Assembly (NCBI RefSeq): GCF_040222955.1
Contig: NZ_JAVKCA010000025.1
Coordinates: 1 to 64,000, forward strand
Length of the DNA: 64,000 nucleotides
Direction: 5' to 3'
Origin: Marinoscillum sp040222955
GTDB lineage: Bacteria; Bacteroidota; Bacteroidia; Cytophagales; Cyclobacteriaceae
In this document: in pieces, positions 1 to 8,512 of the stretch
How positions within the stretch are numbered: position 1 is the stretch's first letter
Layout: every line of letters begins with the position of its first letter
Position numbers and translations under genes: made by a program
The notes under the pieces: model-generated
Told to the model about the DNA's origin: nothing
The model's database searches: none
Seen by the model: only the letters and a program-made list of their open reading frames with translations

Positions 1-1
1 C

Positions 2-565
2 ATCCTGGATGGCTCAGACGTACCACTCCCACTTGACTTTATCTCCTTCTCAGGTACCGCTCTAAATGAGAATGTGACCCTCAAATGGACAACCGCCAAT
101 GAAGTCAATGTCAGCCACTTCGAAGTGCTACACAGCACCGCTGGCCAGGACTTCAAAGTGCTAGGCACCGTACAGGCCGTCAACATCAAGGAGCTGGTCA
201 ATGATTATCAGTTTACCCATCAGAATGCACCTGACGGATACAACTTCTACAGGATCAGGGAAGTAGATCTCGATGGATTTGAAGGATTTACTGAAATCAT
301 CAATGTCGTGGTGGAAGCTTCCAACATCAGCTGGACCCTCTACCCTAACCCGGCACAGGACCATCTGTCCATCAGGTCTACGGTGGTCATCCCTGACAGC
401 AGGGTGATGATCATGGATGTGACCGGCAGAACGCTCTATAACCAGCACATCAGTTTTGAGTCCAAAGCAGTCGAACTCGATCTTTCCAGACTTGGTGCAG
501 GCGTTTATCACATCATTATCGAACTGCCAGATTCCAAAAAGTCTTTCAGGGTGATAAAGAAATAA
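2..565 (+). CDS. C-terminal part of a secreted protein with type IX sorting domain (5' truncated)
   Basis: The reading frame is open from base 2 with no start, so the gene begins left of the window; a GTG at 74 is internal. The last ~75 residues are a type A C-terminal sorting domain: the YPNPAQDHL start motif, then the MDVTGR strand, then LGAGVYHI and a basic end (FRVIKK). This domain sends proteins through the Bacteroidota type IX system to the cell surface or medium. The part before it (NVTLKWTTANEVN, NFYRIREVDLDG) is the linker usually seen ahead of such domains. The catalytic or adhesive part is outside the window, so the function is unknown. Confidence 0.9.
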   Translation: MLDGSDVPLPLDFISFSGTALNENVTLKWTTANEVNVSHFEVLHSTAGQDFKVLGTVQAVNIKELVNDYQFTHQNAPDGYNFYRIREVDLDGFEGFTEIINVVVEASNISWTLYPNPAQDHLSIRSTVVIPDSRVMIMDVTGRTLYNQHISFESKAVELDLSRLGAGVYHIIIELPDSKKSFRVIKK

Positions 566-608
566 AAAAAGAGCGCGGCGGCCGATTCCTCGGCCGCCGC
601 GCTCTTTT
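564..608. terminator. Bidirectional Rho-independent terminator
   Basis: A perfect 15-bp GC-rich stem (571-585 with 590-604) with a TTCC loop is flanked by an A run on the left and TTTT on the right. It can therefore end both the plus-strand gene finishing at 565 and the minus-strand gene finishing at 627. Confidence 0.9.
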
Positions 609-626
609 CACCCCTTGATGGGTCTC

Positions 627-1685
627 TTAATTCTCTTTTTTGAATGAACTAAGTACTTTCTGATCTTCTTCTTTCGATCCAAGTCCCAGCCAGTCCAAAG
701 TCGAGCGGTACATGATGTTTTCCAGGTCATCTTCAGGCAAATTCATTTCCTCGATAAACTTACCAATCTCTAAATCGCCCAGTGGAAAGGGGTAATCAGA
801 ACCCAGACATACTTTATCCGACCCTATGAGTTTGATGACATAATCGAGCAGCATAGGGTCATGGGTAATGCTGTCCACCCAAAATTTACCAAGGTACTCC
901 CTCGGATTTACATTATTGTGTACTGCCACCAAATCGGGGCGGCATTCAAATCCTCGCTCCAGCCTGCCAATGGTGGTCAAAAAAGATCCCCCCGCATGTG
1001 CAAAGCATACGCGCAGTTTAGGATATCTGGCAAACACCCCACCAAAGATCATAGAAGCGACGGCTCGGGCAGTCTCTGCGGGCATCCCCACCAGCCAGGG
1101 TAACCAGTACTTTTCCATATCGGCTTTACCCATCATATCCCAGGGATGAACCAATACAGCCATATCCAACTTTTCGCAAGCTTCGAAAAACTCAAAAAAC
1201 CGGGGTTTGCTCAGGTTATGTTGATTGATATTAGAACCAATCTGCACCCCGGGGAGTCCCAATTCCTTCATTCGCTCCAGCTCCCCAATGGCCATGTCCA
1301 CATCCTGCATAGGCACCGTACCCAGACCTATATAATGCTTAGGGTGTCTCTCCACTACCTCAGCTATGTGATCATTCAAAAACATAGAAAGGTCCAGGCA
1401 ATCCTTTGGTTCAGCCCAGTAGCTAAACATCACCGGGATGGTGCAAACTACCTGTATTTTTGTGTTGAATTTTTCATAATCCCGGATTCGAACCTCCGGA
1501 TCCCAGCAGTTCTCTTCTATTTCTCTGAAAAACTTATCCCCCTTCATCATCAGGGCAGCTCCCTGTCGGTGATGGAGCAAGCTGATAAACTCACCATATC
1601 CAAATTTCTCCGCAAAATTGGGGAGCTTCTCCGGCAGGATATGCGTATGCATGTCTATTTTAAGTGGGGTCTTGGGTGCTGTCAT
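627..1685 (-). CDS. ACMSD-type amidohydrolase (2-amino-3-carboxymuconate-6-semialdehyde decarboxylase)
   Basis: 352 residues, the usual length for ACMSD, which decarboxylates 2-amino-3-carboxymuconate semialdehyde in the kynurenine route of tryptophan breakdown. Metal ligands of the family are visible: H13 and H15 (HTH), H180 (HPWD), H230 (FAHAGG) and D297 (GSDYPFP). Long stretches such as ENCWDPEVRIR, VMFSYW and YWLPWLVGMPAET are the same as I recall for animal and Pseudomonas ACMSD. No other kynurenine gene is adjacent, so it is either part of a dispersed pathway or acts on a related substrate. The ATG at 1685 begins just before the first metal motif. Confidence 0.88.
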   Translation of the reverse strand: MTAPKTPLKIDMHTHILPEKLPNFAEKFGYGEFISLLHHRQGAALMMKGDKFFREIEENCWDPEVRIRDYEKFNTKIQVVCTIPVMFSYWAEPKDCLDLSMFLNDHIAEVVERHPKHYIGLGTVPMQDVDMAIGELERMKELGLPGVQIGSNINQHNLSKPRFFEFFEACEKLDMAVLVHPWDMMGKADMEKYWLPWLVGMPAETARAVASMIFGGVFARYPKLRVCFAHAGGSFLTTIGRLERGFECRPDLVAVHNNVNPREYLGKFWVDSITHDPMLLDYVIKLIGSDKVCLGSDYPFPLGDLEIGKFIEEMNLPEDDLENIMYRSTLDWLGLGSKEEDQKVLSSFKKEN

Positions 1686-1704
1686 TCCTCAAAAATAATA
1701 AATC

Positions 1705-2883
1705 CTATCGGCAATACTTCTTTAGTACCTTCTCAGCTTGTAGCATTCCCAGCGTATTCGCTCTTTGCAGGTAATGACAAGCCTCCTCCGCATTGTCCAT
1801 CTCCAGGTAAGACATGGCGCCATTGTACCATACCATCCCATTGGTGGGGTCTGCTGTCAGGTATTGATTGTAATACGCTGCTGCGCGCTCAAAATTCTTT
1901 TCATAAAAATAAGAATTGCCTATGAGGTAGTAGATTTCTATCCTGCCCGGCTCCAGTCTACTTGCCTCATTAAAATCTGCACGAGCGGGCACAAACTGAT
2001 TCATTTTTAGTAAAATCCGCCCCCGGTTGATATATGAAAGTGCATCGGCATCATCATTTTCAATGCTCCTGTCAAAGTACTTTTTAGCCAAAATATAATT
2101 CCCTTCAGACATGGCCCGTGACGCCAAAAGGCTCAAAGTGGGTCCAAAGCTCTCCTCTCCCAGGAGATCGTCAGGCAACGCTACAGACGGATCGAGTAGT
2201 GCCAGGTTATACCAGGCCAGCTGATTTCCCCGATCAATAGCGATGGCCAGTTTCAAATCTGCCAACGCACCCTCCTGGTTATTCATTTTCTCGTGAAGTA
2301 GTGCCCTGCTAATCAGATAAGCTGTAAGAGTATCCATCCGGAGTGCCTCATTGTAATCAGCCAGTGCCGCATCATACTCGCCCAGTTTCTCGCTGGCCTG
2401 CCCGCGGTAATGAAAAAGCTTTGACCTCAGGTTATTCACAGATAGAATCTGATTCTGTTCCTGACCACTTGGGTCCACCTCAAAATACACCCCCCGGGTT
2501 TGTGTCACTCCCTCTGTATTGATCAAAACACTCAGATCAGCATGTGCCTGTGCAGGATCTCCATAGTTCAAATAAATAATAGCCTTCTGAAAAATGGCCT
2601 CATCATACCTCGGATCCAGCTTGAGCGTGGCTTCATAGGAGGAGACCGCCCGCAGGTCCCGGCCCATGGCTTCATGAACCAGGCCACTCAGATATGCAGC
2701 ATTTGCCGTGGGCGTGAGCTGCATGGACCGGTTTACCAGATCAAGTGCTTCATTGTAATTTCGGGTTCGGTACGCCTGCTGCGCCTGCTCATATAGCTCC
2801 TCAGCTCGCTGGTATTTTGACTGAGCCTGGACCGAAACCGTCACCAAAAAAAGACCCAACCATAGGACATAATTTCTCAACAT
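1705..2883 (-). CDS. Secreted TPR-repeat protein
   Basis: 392 residues with a type I signal peptide (residues 1-20, cut after VQAQ). The rest is built from tetratricopeptide repeats, for example YEQAQQAYRTRNYNEALDLVNRSMQLTP near 30-57, YDAALADYNEALRMD near 170, and a run from about 260 to 380. It is predicted to be a periplasmic scaffold with no enzymatic motif. The start lies 2 nt after the stop of the upstream MpaB-like gene, so the two are probably cotranscribed. The specific partner cannot be read from the sequence. Confidence 0.8.
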   Translation of the reverse strand: MLRNYVLWLGLFLVTVSVQAQSKYQRAEELYEQAQQAYRTRNYNEALDLVNRSMQLTPTANAAYLSGLVHEAMGRDLRAVSSYEATLKLDPRYDEAIFQKAIIYLNYGDPAQAHADLSVLINTEGVTQTRGVYFEVDPSGQEQNQILSVNNLRSKLFHYRGQASEKLGEYDAALADYNEALRMDTLTAYLISRALLHEKMNNQEGALADLKLAIAIDRGNQLAWYNLALLDPSVALPDDLLGEESFGPTLSLLASRAMSEGNYILAKKYFDRSIENDDADALSYINRGRILLKMNQFVPARADFNEASRLEPGRIEIYYLIGNSYFYEKNFERAAAYYNQYLTADPTNGMVWYNGAMSYLEMDNAEEACHYLQRANTLGMLQAEKVLKKYCR

Positions 2884-2885
2884 AC

Positions 2886-3905
2886 TTACTCAAACGAAAT
2901 ATTGAACGCTGGTTTTATATTTTCCTTTTTTAAATTCCTTTCAAAGTCGACCAATACATCCCGAAAATTACGTTCACTGAATGCTTTGAAGAAATTCTGC
3001 GTTCTGAGTCCAGTAGCCACCAGCTGGCTCTTCAGGATCGATTGAGGCTTTAAGTCAAGAATATCAGCCAAATTCTCCCCGAGGAGATAATACATCAGGC
3101 TTTCTGGGCTAATCCCTTTTACACCCATTGAAGACAGGTAAGCGACCAGCACTTTGGTCAACTCCACACCTCCTTCACTTTTTTTGAATTCCCGTCTGCG
3201 AATACCCCGCTCCAGCACACTTGCCGACTGCATGTTTTGCGGCAAGTATTCTTTCCTTATTCCCATCAGTCCGCCAATATATACCCAAAGTTGATAATAC
3301 TCCTCAGCGGTAATTTTATCCACGCTCACGCCTATTTTCCTTAGTCCACGAATCACGATCAGCGAAAATGAAAGCATTGTCGCCAACATATCCTCCTGAT
3401 TGATGGGGGTTTCATCCCGGATAGAATGACTTGCATAGTACCTGGCTGCTGCATGCATCAGCCGGACCTTTAAAATGGACGCCAGCCCTCCTCCCTGAGG
3501 AGTAAAAGCATCAACCCTGCATACATCAAAAACGAATTGAGCGGTCTCAATCAGGCGTAGTTCCGGGTTTTCCCGAATTTTCCGGGATTGCATCAAAACC
3601 CGTACTCCGTTGGCACCGGCATAGCAATAAGGTAAAGAATAGAGGCCCAAAATGGTCAGGATTTCCATGCAGTATCGCTCGAAAAACCGCGCTCCGGAAT
3701 TGAGGTGGTACACAACATCAGGGTCGGGCATATCAAATTGCCGGACAAGTGTAGAAAATGCTCCGTGGTGATCAGCAAAGTCGATCAACCTGGCATTTTG
3801 GGTCACCGTTAGGAAATGTTGGTACTGTGCGGGGTGAGCCTTGAGCCATAGGAAAGCTTCATCAGCCATTTCATCACTCTGATATCTATGGGCGTGCTTG
3901 TTCAT
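2886..3905 (-). CDS. Oxygenase MpaB / DUF2236 family protein
   Basis: 339 residues matching the MpaB/latex-clearing (DUF2236) fold, a helical b-type haem protein family that includes rubber oxygenase Lcp and fungal MpaB. Seen motifs: LPYCYAGANGVRVL (91-104), RLIETAQFV (R117, E120, T121), KVRLMHAAARYY (K146, haem-ligand-like H151) and NQEDMLATMLSFS. These correspond to the conserved Arg/Thr/His set of the family. No signal peptide is seen, so it is probably cytoplasmic. The natural substrate is unknown for Bacteroidota members. It is followed after 2 nt by a secreted TPR protein. Confidence 0.78.
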   Translation of the reverse strand: MNKHAHRYQSDEMADEAFLWLKAHPAQYQHFLTVTQNARLIDFADHHGAFSTLVRQFDMPDPDVVYHLNSGARFFERYCMEILTILGLYSLPYCYAGANGVRVLMQSRKIRENPELRLIETAQFVFDVCRVDAFTPQGGGLASILKVRLMHAAARYYASHSIRDETPINQEDMLATMLSFSLIVIRGLRKIGVSVDKITAEEYYQLWVYIGGLMGIRKEYLPQNMQSASVLERGIRRREFKKSEGGVELTKVLVAYLSSMGVKGISPESLMYYLLGENLADILDLKPQSILKSQLVATGLRTQNFFKAFSERNFRDVLVDFERNLKKENIKPAFNISFE

Positions 3906-3949
3906 ACTGTATAGGATATACCGTATGAACTATCGTCAGAAAGAAATGA

Positions 3950-4750
3950 TTAATAAACTTGCTTGATGGTCATGCCGCTCTCTTTGGAGAGATGCTGAAA
4001 TTTACCATTTTCATACCGGTAAAAGCTCACGGCCATTACCAGAAAAAGAGCCATCTGATCAGGCAATTCCTTCAGATCCAGTGAAACCTGTGCGGTCATC
4101 GGCTCAATGGGAATTTTCAGTAAGGGAAGCATGGGACTCTCATAAGAACCATATTTACCATGAAATTCCTTATTTACTGCGCGGTATACCTTCTCACCCA
4201 TATCATATTGATAATCTGACAAAGCCACCAAACGTGCATTGATCTTGAAATTTGTAGCCTCCTTGGGCTTTTTGAAAGTGGTTTCCGGAATAAAGGCTGG
4301 AAAGTGTAAGATCACCTGTCCTTTTCTGCTGCCGGACTTTACAAAATACTTGGCTCCAAAAATATCCTCGTAAGGCGCTGTGGTGTTGAACTCGAAACCA
4401 TTCAGGTTGTGCCCATGCTTGCTGAGGTACAATGGTCGGGTACCTGATTTTCCCTCTTCGAATGTAGCAATGTTTCTAAACTGAGCAGTCAGCCTACCGG
4501 ATACATAGGTTTCACATATCTCCGACATTCCTTCGGACAGGGAATTTCTCAGAACCTTAGACATCATGGAGGCAACTCCAAATTCCTTTTGGTTGTTTCT
4601 CAGTTCTTCGTATGTGGCTTTGTTTTTAATGTCTTCCGCTGAAGGTCCTCCTTTTTTGGCCAGGATGCTGCCATCCACGCCCTTGATTTGGTAAACACGA
4701 TAACCTTTGGGAATCTTCTGGTCGAGAGTAGATTCAGTACTAATTTTCAT
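3950..4750 (-). CDS. Hypothetical protein, Bacteroidota type
   Basis: 266 residues without signal peptide or membrane segment. The N-terminal third (RNNQKEFGVASMMSKVLRNSL, then SGRLTAQFRNI) resembles a recurring but unnamed family in Bacteroidota with an EFG-x-x-S...RLT pattern; this is from memory only. The C-terminal half is beta-rich (KINARLVALSDY, AQVSLDLKEL). I cannot assign a function. It is separated from the MpaB gene by 44 nt and has its own AT-rich 270-bp upstream region shared with the divergent SulP gene. Confidence 0.6.
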   Translation of the reverse strand: MKISTESTLDQKIPKGYRVYQIKGVDGSILAKKGGPSAEDIKNKATYEELRNNQKEFGVASMMSKVLRNSLSEGMSEICETYVSGRLTAQFRNIATFEEGKSGTRPLYLSKHGHNLNGFEFNTTAPYEDIFGAKYFVKSGSRKGQVILHFPAFIPETTFKKPKEATNFKINARLVALSDYQYDMGEKVYRAVNKEFHGKYGSYESPMLPLLKIPIEPMTAQVSLDLKELPDQMALFLVMAVSFYRYENGKFQHLSKESGMTIKQVY

Positions 4751-5024
4751 TCGCTGATTAGGTTGTTGATTGGTTGATCAAATTCTAGTGTGGGAATATA
4801 AATAAACAAACAATTAAATGAAAGAATATACTTCTAAAATCCTTTAAGCACTCCATTTTTTGTCACTGATAAACAATCAGTTATCCTTGTACCATCTCTT
4901 CACCTATGAAATCCTTTGAAAAAAACTTTTCTCAGGTAATACGTTACATATCTTCCAAAAAATGATTCATATCGAAACAAATTTTTCATTTTTGCCTTTA
5001 GTATAAAATGAAATCAAAGAAGGT

Positions 5025-6581
5025 ATGAAAAAATATTTTGGCGAAAATTTGAAGAATGATCTTCCTGCAGGAATGGTTGTGTGGCTTGTAGCGCTACCTC
5101 TTTGCCTGGGAATTGCTCTGGCTTCAGGAGCGCCACTTTTCTCAGGTATCATTGCAGGCATTGTTGGAGGTATAGTGGTGGGTTCACTGAGTGGTTCCCA
5201 GCTAAGTGTCAGCGGACCTGCCGCCGGACTTACTGTGATAGTGCTCAACGCCATAGAATCGCTCGGGACTTTTGAATCCTTTCTTCTTGCTGTTTTTCTT
5301 GCCGGTCTTATCCAGTTCATCCTTGGGATCCTCAAGGCAGGAATTATTGGTCACTTTTTTCCCTCGTCGGTCATCAAAGGCATGCTTTCTGCCATTGGAC
5401 TTATATTGATACTAAAGCAGATACCACATGCTCTGGGTGACGACCGTGACTATGAAGGTGATGAAAGTTTTTATCAACCAGATGGTGAAAACACATTCAC
5501 AGAGATTATCATGGCCATTCAGAACATTGACAAAGGGGCATTGATTATCAGCCTGATTGCGATCAGCATTTTGATCTTATGGGAAAGACCATTTATGAAA
5601 CGACAGAAATGGACCAATGTGATCCCGGGTCCGCTGGTCGCCGTAGCATGGGGTGTTCTTGCCAATGCCGTTCTGTTTCGCCAGTTTCTCCCTGACCTTT
5701 CACTTTCGGGCAAGCACCTGGTTACCTTGCCTATCAGTAGCTCTGTTTCGGAGTTTCTTGGGTTTCTCACCATGCCCGACTTTTCACAATTCCTGAACGT
5801 GAACGTTTACATCACGGCTTTCACCATTGCCATAGTAGCTAGCCTGGAAACCCTGTTGAGCCTGGATGCGGTAGACAAACTGGATCCCTATAAAAGAATT
5901 GCAGGGACAAATCAGGAACTCAAAGCTCAGGGTACAGGTAATATGGTTTCGGGTCTCCTGGGAGGACTACCCGTCACAGCCGTAATCGTACGAAGTACTG
6001 CCAATATCAGTTCAGGTGGTCAAACGAAGGTTTCCGCTGTTTTCCATGGCCTCTTGCTGGCCATGTCGGTGATTTTCTTTCCAGAATTTCTTAATATGAT
6101 CCCTTTATCAGCATTGGCCGCCGTGCTCCTGCTGGTAGGCTACAAACTCAGTAAACCAAGCATTTTCAAAGACCTATATGCCAAAGGAACTTCGCAGTTT
6201 TTACCCTTCGTGATCACCATACTGGCCATTCTTTTTACAGACCTACTCATTGGTATTACCATAGGTATAGTCGTAGGCCTGTACTATGTAGTGAAGGCCA
6301 ACCTTCATCAGGCCATTACCATGAAAGAATTAGGGCCGGACAACTTTGTGATCACCCTGGAAAAGGATGTAAGCTTTCTCAATAAGGCGTTTTTAAGAAA
6401 AACCTTAAGAGCGATTCCACCCAAGTCACATGTCGTTTTTGACGAAACGGAATCCATTTTCATTGATGAAGACATTTTGGAGACCATCGAGGATTTCAAG
6501 AAGACAGCAATCAGTGAGGGGATCACCATTAAAGTGAAGCCGGCACCCAATACAAAAAACACGAAATTGACAAAGGTGTAA
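5025..6581 (+). CDS. SulP-family inorganic anion transporter
   Basis: 518 residues with 12-14 hydrophobic segments and the SulP signature around LSVSGPAAGLTVIVLNAI (60-77). Homologues carry sulfate, bicarbonate or other anions by proton or sodium coupling. The last ~85 residues (from FVITLEKDVSFLNK) form a short STAS-like cytoplasmic domain, including VVFDETESIFIDEDILETI. The substrate cannot be told from the sequence: no carbonic anhydrase or sulfur gene is adjacent. The start ATG at 5025 follows an AGAAGG purine stretch. Confidence 0.88.
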   Translation: MKKYFGENLKNDLPAGMVVWLVALPLCLGIALASGAPLFSGIIAGIVGGIVVGSLSGSQLSVSGPAAGLTVIVLNAIESLGTFESFLLAVFLAGLIQFILGILKAGIIGHFFPSSVIKGMLSAIGLILILKQIPHALGDDRDYEGDESFYQPDGENTFTEIIMAIQNIDKGALIISLIAISILILWERPFMKRQKWTNVIPGPLVAVAWGVLANAVLFRQFLPDLSLSGKHLVTLPISSSVSEFLGFLTMPDFSQFLNVNVYITAFTIAIVASLETLLSLDAVDKLDPYKRIAGTNQELKAQGTGNMVSGLLGGLPVTAVIVRSTANISSGGQTKVSAVFHGLLLAMSVIFFPEFLNMIPLSALAAVLLLVGYKLSKPSIFKDLYAKGTSQFLPFVITILAILFTDLLIGITIGIVVGLYYVVKANLHQAITMKELGPDNFVITLEKDVSFLNKAFLRKTLRAIPPKSHVVFDETESIFIDEDILETIEDFKKTAISEGITIKVKPAPNTKNTKLTKV

Positions 6582-6615
6582 TCTCATCTGCAGAATATTG
6601 ACTAGCTTATCCGCA

Positions 6616-6837
6616 ATGATTTGGATCAAGAACCTGCGTACAGGAGTGCTGGTGCTCATTTTGCTGGTGAGTGGATCGGTCATTTCGGGATGTCATGCTT
6701 CTTACTATAAGATTCCCATCACCAAATCGAGAAAACACTTTCGACCATATGATGACAAAAAGGATCGTGGTAAAAAGCGTGTCCACATCAAAAAATATAA
6801 ATCCCTAAACCGTTCCAAGAAAATCAATGACCAGTAG
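6616..6837 (+). CDS. Small basic lipoprotein, unknown function
   Basis: 73 residues from the ATG at 6616; a TTG at 6598 in the same frame gives a longer but less likely form. An SPII signal ends in SGSVISGC, so the mature protein is a ~48-residue, very Lys/Arg-rich peptide attached to a membrane (RKHFRPYDDKKDRGKKRVH). The 3' end overlaps the start of the gamma-glutamyltransferase gene by 11 nt, which suggests coupled translation. No known family recognised. Confidence 0.6.
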   Translation: MIWIKNLRTGVLVLILLVSGSVISGCHASYYKIPITKSRKHFRPYDDKKDRGKKRVHIKKYKSLNRSKKINDQ

Positions 6838-8512
6838 GATTTACATACTGTTAGTACTGGCGCTTTCCTTTTCCTCCTGTAACCTGACCACCACACCCAG
6901 GGAGGGTGCATTGGGTGATCATGCCATGGTGGTTTCGGCACATCCTTTATCTACTGAGGCTGGTCTCAATATTCTTAAGCAGGGCGGAAATGCCATTGAT
7001 GCGGCTGTAACTACTCAATTTGCACTGGCTGTGGTATACCCACGGGCAGGTAATATCGGTGGCGGGGGTTTCTCAGTGATCAGGCTGGCCGATGGGCGCA
7101 TAGCCGCACTCGATTTCAGAGAGAAAGCTCCAGAACAGGCTGATAGACAGATGTTTCAGGATTCTTTGGGCAACGTGACGGGTGAACTAAGCACTATCGG
7201 ACACCTGGCAGCGGGTGTGCCCGGAAGTGTGGCTGGCATGTGGGAGTTACACCAAAAATACGGCAGTCTTCCCTGGGCAGACCTTGTACAACCAGCTATC
7301 GACCTGGCTTTCGAAGGGTTCCTGATTACCGAAAATGAAGCCGAAGCTTTGAATGAAAAGCAGGATGATTTCAGGCGTGCCAACCACTATCGTCCGTGGG
7401 TGGTCAGAGAAAACGGATGGGAAGCCAATGATTATGTGAATCAGCCACAGCTGGCTGCCACCCTTTCATTCATCCGGGATTCGGGTAGAGATGGTTTTTA
7501 CAAAGGAATTGTGGCCCAACAAATTGTGCAGGAAATGCAACGGGGTGATGGCCTGGTGACACATGAAGATTTACAAAACTATGAGGCCATCTGGAGAACC
7601 CCGCTGGTGGGCACATACAGAGGGCACAGAGTCATCAGCATGCCTCCGCCCTCCAGTGGAGGGGTAGCCGTATTACAAATGCTCCAGGGGGCAGAATTAC
7701 TGAATGTTGGCCAATATGAACACAACTCCACAAAGGCCGTGCATCTCATGGCCGAAATAGAACGCAGGGTATTTGCCGACAGGGCCAGCCACCTCGGAGA
7801 TCCGGACTATTTCCAGGTTCCCATCCAACAGCTCCTGAGTTCGGATTATAACACATCCAGATTCTCTGACATTTCCATTCATCAAACCACCCCGTCGGCC
7901 AGTATACAGGGTGGTAACGTTCCTTATGAGTCCCCTGAGACCACCCATTTTTCCATTGTAGATGCTGATGGAAACGCCATCTCCACCACGACCACCCTGA
8001 ATCTCAACTACGGTTGTAAAGTGTGGGTAAAAGGCGCGGGCTTTGTACTGAACAATGAGATGGATGACTTCAGCTCCAAGCCGGGAGTTCCCAATTTTTT
8101 CGGGCTGATCGGGGCAGAAGCCAATGCCATTGCCCCGGGGAAAAGAATGCTCAGCTCTATGACCCCCACTATTGTAGAAAAAGATGGAGCACTCAAAATG
8201 GTACTGGGATCACCCGGAGGAGCCACCATCCTCACGTCTGTCTTCCAGACCATACTCAATGTGGTGGACTATGACATGACCATGCAGGAGGCTGTATCAG
8301 CCAAAAAGGTTCATCACCAGTGGCTCCCGGACCAGATCAAAGCCGAGACTGACGCCATCAGCCTGAAAACCATAGAAGAGTTGGAGGCGCTCGGTCATTC
8401 CTTTGAGTTTGTCGACAAAATAGGTCGCAATGACTGTATCCTGGTACGTGATGATGGCCGACTGGAAGGAGGAGCTGACCCCCGTGGTGACGACAAAGCT
8501 GCGGGCTTTTAA
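6827..8512 (+). CDS. ggt: Gamma-glutamyltransferase, lipoprotein form
   Basis: 561 residues. It cleaves the gamma-glutamyl bond of glutathione and related compounds and self-processes into two subunits. The processing and nucleophile residue is T372 in the ETTHFSIVD motif; R98 (DFREKAP) matches the substrate carboxylate Arg, and GNIGGGGF (75-82) and SSMTPT are typical. The N terminus is an SPII signal (LSFSSC, C18), so it is probably anchored in the periplasm or outer membrane. Its TAA shares bases with the stop of the convergent OmpA-family gene. Confidence 0.93.
   Translation: MTSRIYILLVLALSFSSCNLTTTPREGALGDHAMVVSAHPLSTEAGLNILKQGGNAIDAAVTTQFALAVVYPRAGNIGGGGFSVIRLADGRIAALDFREKAPEQADRQMFQDSLGNVTGELSTIGHLAAGVPGSVAGMWELHQKYGSLPWADLVQPAIDLAFEGFLITENEAEALNEKQDDFRRANHYRPWVVRENGWEANDYVNQPQLAATLSFIRDSGRDGFYKGIVAQQIVQEMQRGDGLVTHEDLQNYEAIWRTPLVGTYRGHRVISMPPPSSGGVAVLQMLQGAELLNVGQYEHNSTKAVHLMAEIERRVFADRASHLGDPDYFQVPIQQLLSSDYNTSRFSDISIHQTTPSASIQGGNVPYESPETTHFSIVDADGNAISTTTTLNLNYGCKVWVKGAGFVLNNEMDDFSSKPGVPNFFGLIGAEANAIAPGKRMLSSMTPTIVEKDGALKMVLGSPGGATILTSVFQTILNVVDYDMTMQEAVSAKKVHHQWLPDQIKAETDAISLKTIEELEALGHSFEFVDKIGRNDCILVRDDGRLEGGADPRGDDKAAGF

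Noticed and set aside
1146..1925. 259-residue plus-strand ORF over the ACMSD and TPR genes
   Set aside because: It spans parts of two well-supported minus-strand genes and resembles no protein; shadow frame.
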